Source: Symbiodinium natans
Lineage: Eukaryota > Sar > Dinophyceae > Suessiales > Symbiodiniaceae
Direction: 5' to 3'
Assembly: GCA_905221605.1 (NCBI GenBank)
Contig: CAJNDS010001657.1
Span: 1 to 64,000, forward strand
DNA: 64,000 nucleotides
The translations under genes and the position numbers were made by a program. The notes beneath the pieces are model-generated. The model saw nothing but the letters and a program-made list of their open reading frames with translations, ran no database searches and had not been told where the DNA came from. Below, in pieces: positions 1-10,526 of the stretch (within the stretch, counting starts at the first letter, position 1; each line of letters opens with the position of its first letter).

Positions 1-326
1 ATACCAACCAAAGACCAGACTGGTAAGCCAAACACAAATATCGACGGTTTTTTTACTGAATTATATTTCAAACGTTAAGTGCGCTCGCCAAGTGACTTCA
101 TCCCGTTGTGAAAGCAGACTGGGCCCGGAACCTTGCTTCAAGAACAAAAAACGAAATCCACAATCCAGGGCCCGGTGTCCGGCATGCAGCTGTTTTTTGG
201 AACCTGTTTAAATTCAAAAAAAGCTGCAGTCAATTCACACAAGAAAATTTTTTTTGCCTCACACTGTCTAGACAAAAAACCGTCAATATTTGTGCGTGGC
301 TTGCCAATCTGGTCTTTGGTTGGCAT
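1..326. repeat. Foldback (inverted-repeat) element, cut by window edge
   Basis: Bases 1-54 are an imperfect inverted copy of bases 272-326; both arms contain the core GGTCTTTGGTTGG when read on the same strand. About 45 of 52 positions pair. The roughly 215-base centre has no convincing ORF. The layout is that of a MITE or foldback element, but the left end may lie outside the window, so length and target duplication cannot be judged. Confidence 0.6.
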
Positions 327-895
327 CCAAGACAAGCTGCAGTGCTCCCCGTAAACTCTTTCTCGCACTGCGAGGTCACGTGACGCGTCCTACGTTCCGA
401 CAAGTATCGTCGGAAAAAATCAATGCTTTCTAGAAACAAGCAAATCATAAAGTTGACATTTCGGTGTTCAATGTTTGAAAATTATTTGACAGGTTACGAC
501 TTGCTCCCACTTCCGCCCATGCAACCGAGACCCAGTCTTCTGCCAAGATTGAACAGCAGGTTTTGTCAACGTTTTGATTGTCGGTTGACACTCCAACAAG
601 AACACGAAGTCAAAGCTGCACGATTGCCGTCACTTTTAGAATGTGAACGCGCGAGACCACGAGCTTCTACGCGCATGACGAAACAGCACGGATTCACGAG
701 TTATCACGACTTCACAATAGATTGCTCAAAACAGACCGGAAAACATAAAATCGTGTGTTAGACCTTTTTTGAAACAAAAATAAACACTTGTAAAATTTCC
801 ACTTTGCGATTTTCGGCTTGTGAATCTTGGATCCCAAAATCAAATGGAGGATTGGTCTTTTGGTAAACCAATTGACGATTTTCACACCGTGAACA
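327..895. other. No recognisable gene
   Basis: Only short ORFs without recognisable domains on either strand. The right end (about 896-940) is the 45-bp segment that returns at 2868-2911 in the tandem repeat. Confidence 0.5.
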
Positions 896-3391
896 CCAGA
901 AACATGGCTGGACGTCAAGGACAAGACCCAGGCACACCACCCTGGACAGAAGCAGAACAGCAACACGTTGCATCGCAAGCTCAGTAGCACAAGACGGGAT
1001 CTGTCTGACTTTCCGACTCTGCGCTCCGGGACGAACGGAATGGATGCCTTTTCTCGGTTGCCGCTTTGCGGCGCGGATCAAGCTACATAAGAGTTCGCGA
1101 TCACCTCAGACTGAGAGTGCTGAAGGATTGCTTGCGTCCTCACACTCATCCAAAACGACCGCAGCAGCTACTTGCAGCTGCCCCTTTTCGGAGGCCCCAA
1201 ACTTTCCTTACGGTCCTGTCTGACATACCACTCACTGCTACACATGGCAACCGCAAGCCAATTGCCTGAAGCTCGAAAGGATGAAACAAGGATAACGCAT
1301 GGCCCCTGCCAGACTGGAATAGTGGAACCAGCATCCGCCACTGCGTCTAGCCTCCTAGCAGGTATTCATGCATTGAGTGAAGGCAAACTCTTTACCAGGA
1401 AGAGCCTGTTCATGCACCCTACACTTGAAGACTTCTTCTGGGCGACCTTCAGTTGGACAGCGGCTGAGCTGCTGCACATCTACACCGAATTGGAACGCAA
1501 GTCAGCTCTCCTCTCCCTGTGCACGGACTGATTGGGCTATTGCCCAGCACACCGTGAACAACAAGGAAAGGAAAATTGCGGCCCTGGACAGAAGCAGAAC
1601 AGCAACACGTTGCATCGCAAGCTCAGTAGCACAAGACGGGATCTGTTTGACTTTCCGACTCTGCGCTCCGGGACGACTGGAATGGATGCCTTTTCTCGGT
1701 TGCCGCTTTGCGGCGCGGATCAAGCTACATAAGAGTTCGCGATCACCTCAGACTGAGAGTGCTGAAGGATTGCTTGCGTCCTCACACTCATCCAAAACGA
1801 CCGCAGCAGCTACTTGCAGCTGCCCCTTTTCGGAGGCCCCAAACTTTCCTTACGGTCCTGTCTGACATACCACTCACTGCTACACATGGCAACCGCAAGC
1901 CAATTGCCTGAAGCTCGAAAGGATGAAACAAGGATAACGCATGGCCCCTGCCAGACTGGAATAGTGGAACCAGCATCCGCCACTGCGTCTAGCCTCCTAG
2001 CAGGTATTCATGCATTGAGTGAAGGCAAACTCTTTACCAGGAAGAGCCTGTTCATGCACCCTACACTTGAAGACTTCTTCTGGGCGACCTTCAGTTGGAC
2101 AGCGGCTGAGCTGCTGCACATCTACACCGAATTGGAACGCAAGTCAGCTCTCCTCTCCCTGTGCACGGACTGATTGGGCTATTGCCCAGCACACCGTGAA
2201 CAACAAGGAAAGGAAAATTGCGGCCCTGGACAGAAGCAGAACAGCAACACGTTGCATCGCAAGCTCAGTAGCACAAGACGGGATCTGTTTGACTTTCCGA
2301 CTCTGCGCTCCGGGACGACTGGAATGGATGCCTTTTCTCGGTTGCCGCTTTGCGGCGCGGATCAAGCTACATAAGAGTTCGCGATCACCTCAGACTGAGA
2401 GTGCTGAAGGATTGCTTGCGTCCTCACACTCATCCAAAACGACCGCAGCAGCTACTTGCAGCTGCCCCTTTTCGGAGGCCCCAAACTTTCCTTACGGTCC
2501 TGTCTGACATACCACTCACTGCTACACATGGCAACCGCAAGCCAATTGCCTGAAGCTCGAAAGGATGAAACAAGGATAACGCATGGCCCCTGCCAGACTG
2601 GAATAGTGGAACCAGCATCCGCCACTGCGTCTAGCCTCCTAGCAGGTATTCATGCATTGAGTGAAGGCAAACTCTTTACCAGGAAGAGCCTGTTCATGCA
2701 CCCTACACTTGAAGACTTCTTCTGGGCGACCTTCAGTTGGACAGCGGCTGAGCTGCTGCACATCTACACCGAATTGGAACGCAAGTCAGCTCTCCTCTCC
2801 CTGTGCACGGACTGATTGGGCTATTGCCCAGCACACCGTGAACAACAAGGAAAGGAAAATTGCGGTCCAGAAACATGGCTGGACGTCAAGGACAAGACCC
2901 AGGCACACCACCCTGGACAGAAGCAGAACAGCAACACGTTGCATGCCTTTTCTCCGTTGCCGCTTTGCGGCGCGGATCAAGCTACATAAGGGTTCGTGAT
3001 CACCTCAGACTGAGAGTGCTGAAGGATTGCTTGCGTCCTCACACTCATCCAATACGACCGCAGCAGCTACTGGCAGCTGTCCTTTTCGGAGGCGACATGC
3101 CGCTGCTACAAATGGCAACCGCAAGCCAATTGCCTGAAGCCCGAAAGGATGAAACAAGGATAACACATGGCGCCTGCCAGACTGGAATATAGAACCAGCA
3201 TCCGCCACTGCGTCTAGCCTCCTAGCAGCTATTCATACATTGAGTGAAGGCAACTCTTTGCCAGGAAAAGCCCATTCATGCATCCTACACTTGAAGCCTT
3301 CTTCTGGGCAACCTTCAGTTGGACAGCGGCTGAGCTGCAAGTCTACACCGACTTGGCATGCAAGTCAGCTCTCCTCTCCCTGTGCACGGGC
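896..3391 (+). repeat. 642-bp tandem repeat: three close copies plus a degenerate fourth
   Basis: The same sequence starts at 941, 1583 and 2225, an exact 642-base step. Copies 2 and 3 look identical by eye. Copy 1 differs from them at only a few bases near its start. A fourth copy (about 2867-3391) is degenerate, with internal deletions and many substitutions. A 45-bp segment beginning CCAGAAACATGGCTGGACG lies just before copies 1 and 4 but not before copies 2 and 3, so the inner copies arose by a later duplication. Near identity implies recent amplification or gene conversion. Confidence 0.9.
1172..1531 (+). CDS. Unrecognised 119-aa ORF repeated in each 642-bp unit
   Basis: This frame is open for 119 codons and recurs unchanged at 1814-2173 and 2456-2815. 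In the fourth unit it is broken by a stop soon after the start. Its second half (for example LEDFFWATFSWTAAELL) is the most protein-like frame of the repeat, but a second overlapping frame of 162 codons (1377-1865) is also open, so neither can be called coding with assurance. I recognise no domain, signal peptide or membrane segment. It could be an exon of a tandemly repeated gene, a common arrangement in dinoflagellates, or a chance ORF in a satellite. Confidence 0.2.
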   Translation: MQLPLFGGPKLSLRSCLTYHSLLHMATASQLPEARKDETRITHGPCQTGIVEPASATASSLLAGIHALSEGKLFTRKSLFMHPTLEDFFWATFSWTAAELLHIYTELERKSALLSLCTD

Positions 3392-3557
3392 TGAGAACAG
3401 GGTTGAAAAATGAGAAGAAGATGGGCGCCCCGATGGAGATCATAGCACTCCACGTCTTTGACAAGAATCTCAAGGCGTTGGCGTTTGCATTGTGTGAAAT
3501 GGCGACCACAGGCGAGGACCATGCATGTTTGTGCCCTTTCTTTGCGTATCGTCAGCC

Positions 3558-3558
<1 letters not shown>

Positions 3559-3614
<56 letters not shown>
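3559..3614. repeat. (TG)n microsatellite
   Basis: Uninterrupted TG dinucleotides over 56 bases. It produces spurious Cys-Val and Thr-His repeat ORFs on both strands. Confidence 0.98.
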
Positions 3615-3615
<1 letters not shown>

Positions 3616-4273
3616 CAGGAAGTGCCGTCTTATCATATACAAAAAAGGTTCATCCCAAAAGTGATAAACAGTTAAATGTATTAAGTGACAATATGAAGTT
3701 CTATACCCAGTGCAATGCTCACTGCAATTCTCACTGATGCACAGTTGTGGTGGCAATTGCGTAAACTGCTTCTGGATTGTGTACATATTGAGGCTCCAAG
3801 TACCATATACTTTAGAAGTCATAATTTTAGCAAGGTAGCATATATATAAAGAGCAAGCCAGCGCAGTCACTGCATAGTGGCTGGAAAGCCACGGAGAGGA
3901 TGGAAAATGAACATGCGCACGGCGAATGGTGTTGTGTGTCTCTGTGTGCACATAGTGCACAAAATTCAATGGTTTGAACACACACGTTGTGAGCCCTTCA
4001 CGGGCACACACACACCACAGCTGTATATGTGTGCACAGTACAAGAGCAAAGAAATGTGCTGCTCAGCAGTTGTGAAAGAAGAGGTCTGTGTGGGGATGCT
4101 GTCTGGGCTGGATGGCCCCTTGTGTGGCGCGTGTGTGCATATCTGCAGCTCACACACATGATTTATGTGGAGATCATGTGCCACTTTTCGGACTCTTGTT
4201 TGTGTCCTGATCCTGCAGCTGTTCTGGGTTCAAGCGTGTATACAACGTAGTGTATATATAGGTAGAGAATCTC
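3615..4273. other. TG-rich stretch, no recognisable gene
   Basis: Contains short TATATA runs and scattered TGTG words. No domain seen on either strand. It may be the 5' flank or an intron of the broken gene that follows. Confidence 0.4.
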
Positions 4274-4581
4274 ATGGCAGCCGCTGTTCATGCAGACAAA
4301 AAAAGGTCTGGCATTCATGTTGGAGACCCTTCCATTCGAAAAGAGGAAGCTGGATCAGAACTGAGGATGTGGTTATTGGAGCAGTTTGCATGGGGGCTGC
4401 TGAGCACAATGCAGGTACAGAAGATTGCAGAGCTGGCTGTGTTGGATGCGAGGTCTGTGAAGATTTTGGACCTGGATACTCTTGGAAATTCTGGCAATTG
4501 TGGCAAACATGTAGCTCAGTTGTGGTGTTGAATTTATTGTGTCATGCATGTTCTCTCTAGATATGTATACAGTGTGTATAC

Positions 4582-4585
<4 letters not shown>

Positions 4586-4614
<29 letters not shown>
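4586..4614. repeat. (GA)n microsatellite
   Basis: Pure GA dinucleotides between two coding segments of the broken gene, flanked on the left by ATATGTATAC/GTGTATACATAT, a small inverted repeat. Confidence 0.95.
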
Positions 4615-4618
<4 letters not shown>

Positions 4619-4935
4619 GAAAAATATTACACAGTCCACACCATGTGTATTTGTGTGCATCTAAGGCCAACAACATCAACAGAGACATCATGAGACAAGT
4701 TCGGCACATGCCTCGGATGGAATTGGGAAGCAGAATTTTCAATGAGGAAGGACAAAGGGCTAGGCACTTGCCACAGTGGGATGTGCATGGGGTGAAGGAT
4801 ATGACATTGGATGAGTTTCAGAAGCTCGTTCCGATTCTGCACCATGGGGATGAGACGCCGATCACTGGGAGGAGCAGCAGTGTTAAGCATGATGAGCAAC
4901 TTTGGTACACAAGCAGCATGGCTCCCACATAGATG

Positions 4936-4962
4936 TTTTTGTTTGTTTGTTTGTTTGTTTGT
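4936..4962. repeat. (TTTG)n microsatellite
   Basis: Six TTTG units directly after the second coding segment of the broken gene; AT-rich repeats follow at 5047-5063. Confidence 0.95.
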
Positions 4963-6119
4963 TGGTGTGTTGGTTTATTTGTTGTGTTTCCTGATTTATA
5001 CCTCACATGCACATTAGTATATAAACACCTGAACAAATACATATCTACATATATATATATATCTATTAATATGGGAAAAGAGCAGAAAACCAGACAAGGT
5101 CAAAAGGAACTACATGTGGGCTTGTTGGAACAAGAGTTGGACGAAGGAGACCAATAAGGATTATTTCTCGGTATTGGAATGGACTTTGGATGCAATGTGG
5201 AAAGGAACCTATCCTGAAAAGGATTGGAGAGGGATCGACTTTCCTGCAGGGACTTTGGGCAAAGACCGGCTGGGAAGCCATCGGCTGATGGTTGGAGAGC
5301 AGTGGTGGTGGCATAGCCTGGAGATTTGTATTTTTATGCCCAGCTTTTACAGTTAGCCAGATTCTCGGCCAAGGAACCATGTGCTTTATGCAGGTGCTGC
5401 ATCAATGGAGACCCGAGCTGGCATGACTTCAGTGCAACTGGCCCATGGAGGACTACAGAATGGAGACCTGCAGCTGGGCAAATCGCAGCAAACGCACCAT
5501 CTTCCAGGAAGGCCTCACAATTTGCCATGTGCACCATGACATCATGCACACCAAGTGCGTGGGTTTGCCCAGCATATGTTTGGATCAGTCTTTGAATTGT
5601 TGTGTCGACATATCATGGAGCAGGAGCCGTTGGCAAATCAGAAAAAGTTGCGGAGGTTCAGCAAGAAGCACCAGAAGGAGAACAACATCCAGAATAGGTA
5701 CCAGCAAGGGTTGTCCAAGCTGTCCATGCTTCAGAAAAAGAAGGATTTTCCCAAGTTGAAGGGCAAGGCTGCTGAGATCAAGGGTCTTTCCTCGACAGTA
5801 TATGCCATGCGGGACCGGTTTGCCCCAGACACAGATGAGTACAAGAAAATCAAGCTGCTCTGGAAACTGAACAATCGGTTTGAGGACATCCTGAATCAGT
5901 ACCCGGTGTCGCGTGGACATGCAGCAAGGAGGCTGAAAGAAATTTATGGACTTCGAAACATTGTATGTATAGTATATTTATTTATATGGCTTCTACAAGG
6001 ATGCGAATATTCGAGTTTTCAATGTCACCTGGGAGTTGCATGCTACACAGCCCACAGTGGGGGGTTTTCGAGGCTCAACTGATATGAGCATGGCCGGGAT
6101 GCATTACACGAGTCGAAAA

Positions 6120-6330
6120 GTCTCAACCTTAAACCTCAAACCCCTGCCCCCCCCACCCCCCCTACCCCCCCCCTGAGGGGCCTGGCTCAACCCTACGATC
6201 AATCCAATCCGAACCGTCTTGAACAAAGCGTGAACCTTGAGCCCTAAGCCCTCAATCCTAAACTAACCCTCAACCCTAAACCCCAAACCATAAACCATAA
6301 ACCCGGAACCCTAAACCCTAAACCCAACCC
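6120..6330. repeat. C-rich tract and degenerate telomere-like (CCCTAAA)n
   Basis: Starts with long C runs (6145-6172), then variants of CCCTAAA such as CCCTAAACCCTAAACCC, CCATAAA and CCCTCAA up to about 6330. The degenerate spacing marks an old interstitial array, not a chromosome end. It abuts the 3' end of the broken multicopy gene. Confidence 0.8.
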
Positions 6331-6539
6331 TTATTGCTTGGGGTCCAGCGACTTGGGCGCTGCGGAATCACCACGCTCACGCGGATGCGCTGGGCCGGGC
6401 CGAGGCGGGTCGCGTAGCGTTAAAATTAATATTGCTGCCAAAAAACATGGCCTTGCAATAGTTTTGCAATATTTAGCAGTTTGCCAGGTTTATTTGTGCA
6501 ATATTTCTTTGACAACTGGTTTTTTTTACTACGATATTG

Positions 6540-6785
6540 TAGGCATGTTGTAGATGCAATGTAATTCCTGGCCTCTTCCTGATGTCTTCTTGGCTTCTTT
6601 TTTGGCTTCTTTCGAACCTCTTTTCGTGCCTCTTTTCCTGCTATCCTTCCTGGCCCTTGCCTCTTCCTGACCTCTTCCTGGCACCTTCCGGCCTCTTCCT
6701 GGCTTCTTCCTGGTCTCTTCGGCCCCCGGGCCTCTTTTGGCCTCTTCCTGGCCCCGTCGTTTCACAGGAGCGGTGAAAGGCTGCA
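6540..6785. repeat. CCTCTTCCTGG-type polypyrimidine minisatellite
   Basis: Irregular repeats of CCTCTTCCTGGC and CTTCTTGGC. The minus-strand 92-codon ORF across it (Arg/Lys/Gly/Glu-rich) is a by-product of the purine-rich strand, not a likely gene. Confidence 0.8.
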
Positions 6786-7559
6786 TGGGGACAGGTGGTG
6801 CGGCCATTTAGTTTCAACATACCCGTTGTAGCATACCCACTTTAAACATGTTGCTCTCCCCTCCCGCCTGGGTGTCTCGAAACCCGCATCTATGTCGTTT
6901 CCCCAGGTGCTGGCCTCCACACAGGTTGAACATCACAGCTTACATCCCAAGACTAAACACCACAGCGTATCACCTGTATTCCATCGAGGCTTGTCCCGAT
7001 CTTCCCCTGTCTTCCATCGAGGCTTTTCCCGATCTTGCAAACTCAAAGGTATGACATTCGCATGAAATGTGTTCCCTACCTGCGCAAAAGGCGAGCATTT
7101 GCCTCAAGACTTTGTCTTAAGACGCTCCGAATGAGAAGGAGAGTGCAGCAACCCAGATAGAACGGCGTGAAAGCACTTGAGACCTGGTTTCAATGATCCC
7201 AACATGCAGAACATACTTGTTCCATCCCATCATGTGCCACCTCTTAAACCTCAAGGTGGTCGCAAGCTCATTCAGAAAGACCCCAGCTTAGACCCTGAAT
7301 ACCATCGCTACCTGACCTTTCCCTCATCCCTTACGAAGCCAGAAACGGAATCGAAATTCTGGGGCTCAAGCTTTAGTCAGGTTATGGCCATGACCGCTAC
7401 CCTATCTGGATCCTGATCAAGCAGTTCGTAGTTGAATCTACACCTTCAACCGGCCAACTATGAGACGTCCTGGTGCTCGACTGCTGAAAGTGTTCCACCT
7501 GATATGGCAAAGGGGCTGTATCATGATGGTACGACATTTCCATTTTGCTGCGCCTCTTC
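6786..7559. other. No recognisable gene
   Basis: Short ORFs only; no domain, RNA gene or repeat recognised on either strand. Confidence 0.4.
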
Positions 7560-8085
7560 TTCCGGGTCTTGAACCTGTCCTAGACATCCTGGAGTTGGTG
7601 CAAATCGGTGTCACATACTTCGTTCTGCTATGGACCTCTTCACCCACCGGTGCGATCCAAGATAACCGTAAACCCGACACCCAAAACCCCTCTTGGGAGT
7701 GATACAGGGAGCGTTAAAGGCTTTCTATTGTTGATTCTGGAAGTCTGAAGACCTTCAAATCCGTAAACCCTACAATCCTACACCGCTAAACCCTAGAATC
7801 CTAAACCCTAATCCCTACTCTAATCCCTACACCCTACAAGCACACACCCTTATCCCTCATCCCTAACTAGACCCTCCGGCCCTGGAAGTCTTGAACGAGT
7901 CGTAGACATCCTGGAATGGGTGCAAATTGGTGTCACATAAAGCTTTCTGCTATGAACCTCTCTATGGCCTGGACCAACGAACCTAGACTATCTAGCCCCC
8001 AGGGTGTACTCACTCACCGGTACGATCGAGATCTCACTAGTATACGAGGATTGGTCCTTGGAGTGATACAGCGACAAAGGTTCAC
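7560..8085 (+). repeat. Diverged direct duplication around a telomere-like tract
   Basis: The block at about 7560-7720 returns at about 7880-8085. Shared words include TAGACATCCTGGA, GGTGCAAAT, GGTGTCACATA, CACCGGT and GAGTGATACAG. Between the copies (7755-7870) lies a degenerate run of CCCTAAA, CCCTACA and CCCTAAT units. The duplication therefore flanks a telomere-like insertion. Confidence 0.65.
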
Positions 8086-8146
8086 TACTGGCTGTAGACA
8101 GGATCTGGGGGGTCTGGAATGACTTTCAGGGAAGCGGCTGCAGCTC

Positions 8147-9001
8147 CTAGAACCATCCTTCCTCCTGCCCGGTCCTGCCCCCCCAAGATTCAACAGCTTC
8201 TACATGAACGCTTGCATCATCATCCTTCGGGATACTCCCCTTCTCACTTCGCACATCCATGTCAGAAGAAAGCTCCACCCAGGAAGCGAAGGCCCCGGCA
8301 ACAAAGGATGCGGCTAGGCCGCCCCCCGGCGCAGACAGGCACAAGAAGACACAAATTTCCGCGCTGAAGGTTCGCACCCAAGCGCTTCACTAAGTTGAAC
8401 GAAGGTGTCAACAGGGCTACGCCTCAACGCACGAAGTGACACTGCACGACACCAAGTTGCCAAATCTCCCGTGACCCACATGGCGCATACCCAGATATCC
8501 GAACATCGCTCTGACTTTGGTTTACTTGACTGACTTCGTCGCTCGGCCGCAATAGATTTGAGTTGCTCGAACTGGCAGCTTGCTGCAGCGTCTATTGAAT
8601 TCTGGCGCATCTCTTGAAGATGCGTGTAATTTGACCTTCCGACTATGCAGCTGAGCGCAGCTTATTCAGGGCATACCTTGAAAAGAACATGCGGTACCAA
8701 CGGTGTCAACCTGGGCCGCGGTTGCAACACCAACTCGAATCTGAGAATCAATGGGCTCATGTGATTTCATGACATGTCTTGAGCAGACCTGCCTTGTTGC
8801 GTACAGCTCGCCGAACCAGCTGCGAAACAGACACAACAACAGGCATGACAAATGAAGAGCCACAATCACAGTAATGGTCAGAATTGCACTACTTGGTGCG
8901 ACCATGACAAACAAGACAACAATGAGGATGAGCTTGCTCAGGCTGATACGGATCGTGGTTACACTGCCGGATATCCTCGTGGTTGCACCTTGGTAATGCA
9001 A
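8147..9001 (-). CDS. Possible membrane protein exons, unidentified
   Basis: The minus-strand frame ending at 8666 codes two adjoining hydrophobic stretches, LILIVVLFVMVA and ILTITVIVALHLSCLLLCLF, followed by a basic, polar tail. This is what a pair of membrane helices looks like. Further minus-strand open frames at 8314-8610 and 8147-8377 may be later exons. No family is recognised. The competing plus-strand frame (8852-9133) is polar and low in information. A 13-nt piece of spliced-leader-like sequence lies upstream at 9787-9799 in the same orientation. Hydrophobicity alone is weak support. Confidence 0.3.
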
Positions 9002-9786
9002 GCTGTACGCGATCCTTCTAGGATCTTACAGCGTCGCACTGCTTCACAGCCTCAAGGCAACGGTGGCGAGGATGTGAAAGACCTGGCTGTATCTGGTTGT
9101 GCTTCTGAAGCCGACGTCGGACCCCCAAGCTAGTACCATCTAGTACCTACTGGTGTACATCATACTACTCAAAGCTCTGGGTCCAGCCAGGCCTAAGCCC
9201 TCTGGTCTTGGCCTGACCTAAAATTCAGGCGTGCAACTTAAGGGCAGGCCAGCATGAGAAGCGGTGTCTCAGCACTATCCAGACAATCTATTTAGCCTTC
9301 CTTTCGAGATGACATGCTTTGCAGGCATGCAGAGGCATTTCAAACTAGACCACATCTCGAAGTTTGCCAGGCCTTACAAGGAGTAGAGTGGAAAACATGC
9401 GAAAGGGATAGGGCTGTCATTGATAAGGTGGGGAGCCCCGTCGCTGTGCTGGTGGCCACGTGCTGGTGGCCACATGCACTGGCTGAAACGTTTGCAGGGG
9501 TTAGTTACGCACCATGATTTCCAGGGACAGTATGTGCCTTGTCCTTGAATTCGAGACTGAGGGATCTCCTGCATCTCGAAGAGAGCGGCCGGCCTGTTGC
9601 AAGGCAGCTGCCGTCACAAAACCCCAGAAGCAGACAGCTATCCTTTGTTCGTACGGATCACCGTTGGAGCCCCCATGTCTACCACCAGGACTCACAACTG
9701 TTGGGCAACTGGACCAAATAACACGCACGGGAGGACCACCCTGCAGATCATTGCCAAGATGACCGAAGGACCACTCCAAGACCGGA
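9002..9786. other. No recognisable gene
   Basis: Holds a minus-strand 92-codon ORF (9501-9779) that starts next to the spliced-leader-like motif and has no recognised domain; otherwise nothing seen. Confidence 0.35.
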
Positions 9787-9799
9787 TTGAGCCAAAATG
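9787..9799 (-). other. Short spliced-leader-like match
   Basis: On the minus strand this reads CATTTTGGCTCAA, identical to 13 consecutive bases of the dinoflagellate spliced leader (CCGTAGCCATTTTGGCTCAAG). The bases on both sides do not match. It might be a relict leader left by reinsertion of a trans-spliced mRNA, or chance. Confidence 0.3.
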
Positions 9800-10526
9800 T
9801 ACACTGTTACTTACATGCCGGGAGCGTTCTAGGACGGGGCAGCAGAAGCTTGTGAAAATCTCTTCTCTACAACGGCATGCAAAGAGTATAAAAGCTCACA
9901 AAGGCTCAACGCATGTTCGAAAATAGTTGAAGCAACCAGGAAAATGCACACTTCGCAGCACTTGTCTTGTGCAGCGCGCCAAACTCCACCAAGGTGTCCG
10001 TCATGTGGCAAAGCATTGCCAACAACTTCTTGTCCGTGTTCATTCGCTTACAGCCAAAAACACTGCCGGCAGCGCTGGCTCGAGATCGTTATTGAAATTG
10101 AGCTTACTTACAGCACTGCAGCTCGCAGTTGGGCCCTAGCAGCCGCGCCAGGCCAGCATCATGAGCATCGTTGGATCTACATTTCTCTCCTGATACCGCA
10201 CATGTGCCCTTCCAACAAGCTGAATGTGCTGAGGCCACTGACAATGAGAAACGGAGACCACATGAATATTGATCATGTTGATGCCAAATCGAGCCCAAAA
10301 GGCATTAGCTTCAAAAACGTGCAAAAGTTGATGACCGAAACTTGCAAACTTCGAGATTTGGCACCTGGCTATTACTTCCTGTGCAGATCCAGTGTAATAG
10401 TTTTGTTGTTGCTGTTGCTTTGAGGCGGATGCCTTCGTGGACTGCATGTTGACTAGGGCCTGTGACACAGCGCAGCAAGACACACACTGTGCCACTGTGC
10501 AGAGCTTATTCAGCAACAGACCCACA
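9800..10526. other. 3' flank of the first TIR-like exon; no clear gene
   Basis: A minus-strand open frame continues from the duplicated TIR region to 10136 with a short poly-Gln stretch (about 10400-10420), but it is not in the TIR frame and shows no domain. Confidence 0.35.

Larger units (their letters stand above)
4274..6115 (+). pseudogene. Broken copy of a multicopy dinoflagellate protein family
   Basis: Segments of one protein appear in order but in changing frames. 4274-4531 holds LEQFAWGLLSTMQVQKIAEL. 4663-4930 holds NNINRDIMRQV. About 5150-5310 holds FSVLEWTLDAMWKGTYPEKDW. 5310-5450 holds YAQLLQLARF, a CALC motif and PWRT. 5500-5560 holds HHDIMHTKCVG. 5560-5940 holds FGSVFELLCRHIM followed by FPKLKGKAAEIKGL. 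From memory this order matches a large family of predicted dinoflagellate proteins marked by an Asp-Ile-Met-His-Thr motif and thought to be repetitive or transposon-derived; I cannot confirm this without a search. The changes near 4531-4663 and 4930-5130 coincide with (GA)n and TTTG repeats and could be introns. Those near 5315, 5450 and 5560 have no room for introns and look like frameshifts, so this copy is probably dead. Confidence 0.6.

Noticed and set aside
3343-4011. 222-codon minus-strand ORF with a Thr-His run
   Set aside because: The run is the (TG)n tract read on the other strand and the flanks have no recognisable domain.
6529-6807. Arg/Gly-rich minus-strand ORF resembling an RGG protein
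   Set aside because: Explained by the purine-rich minisatellite.
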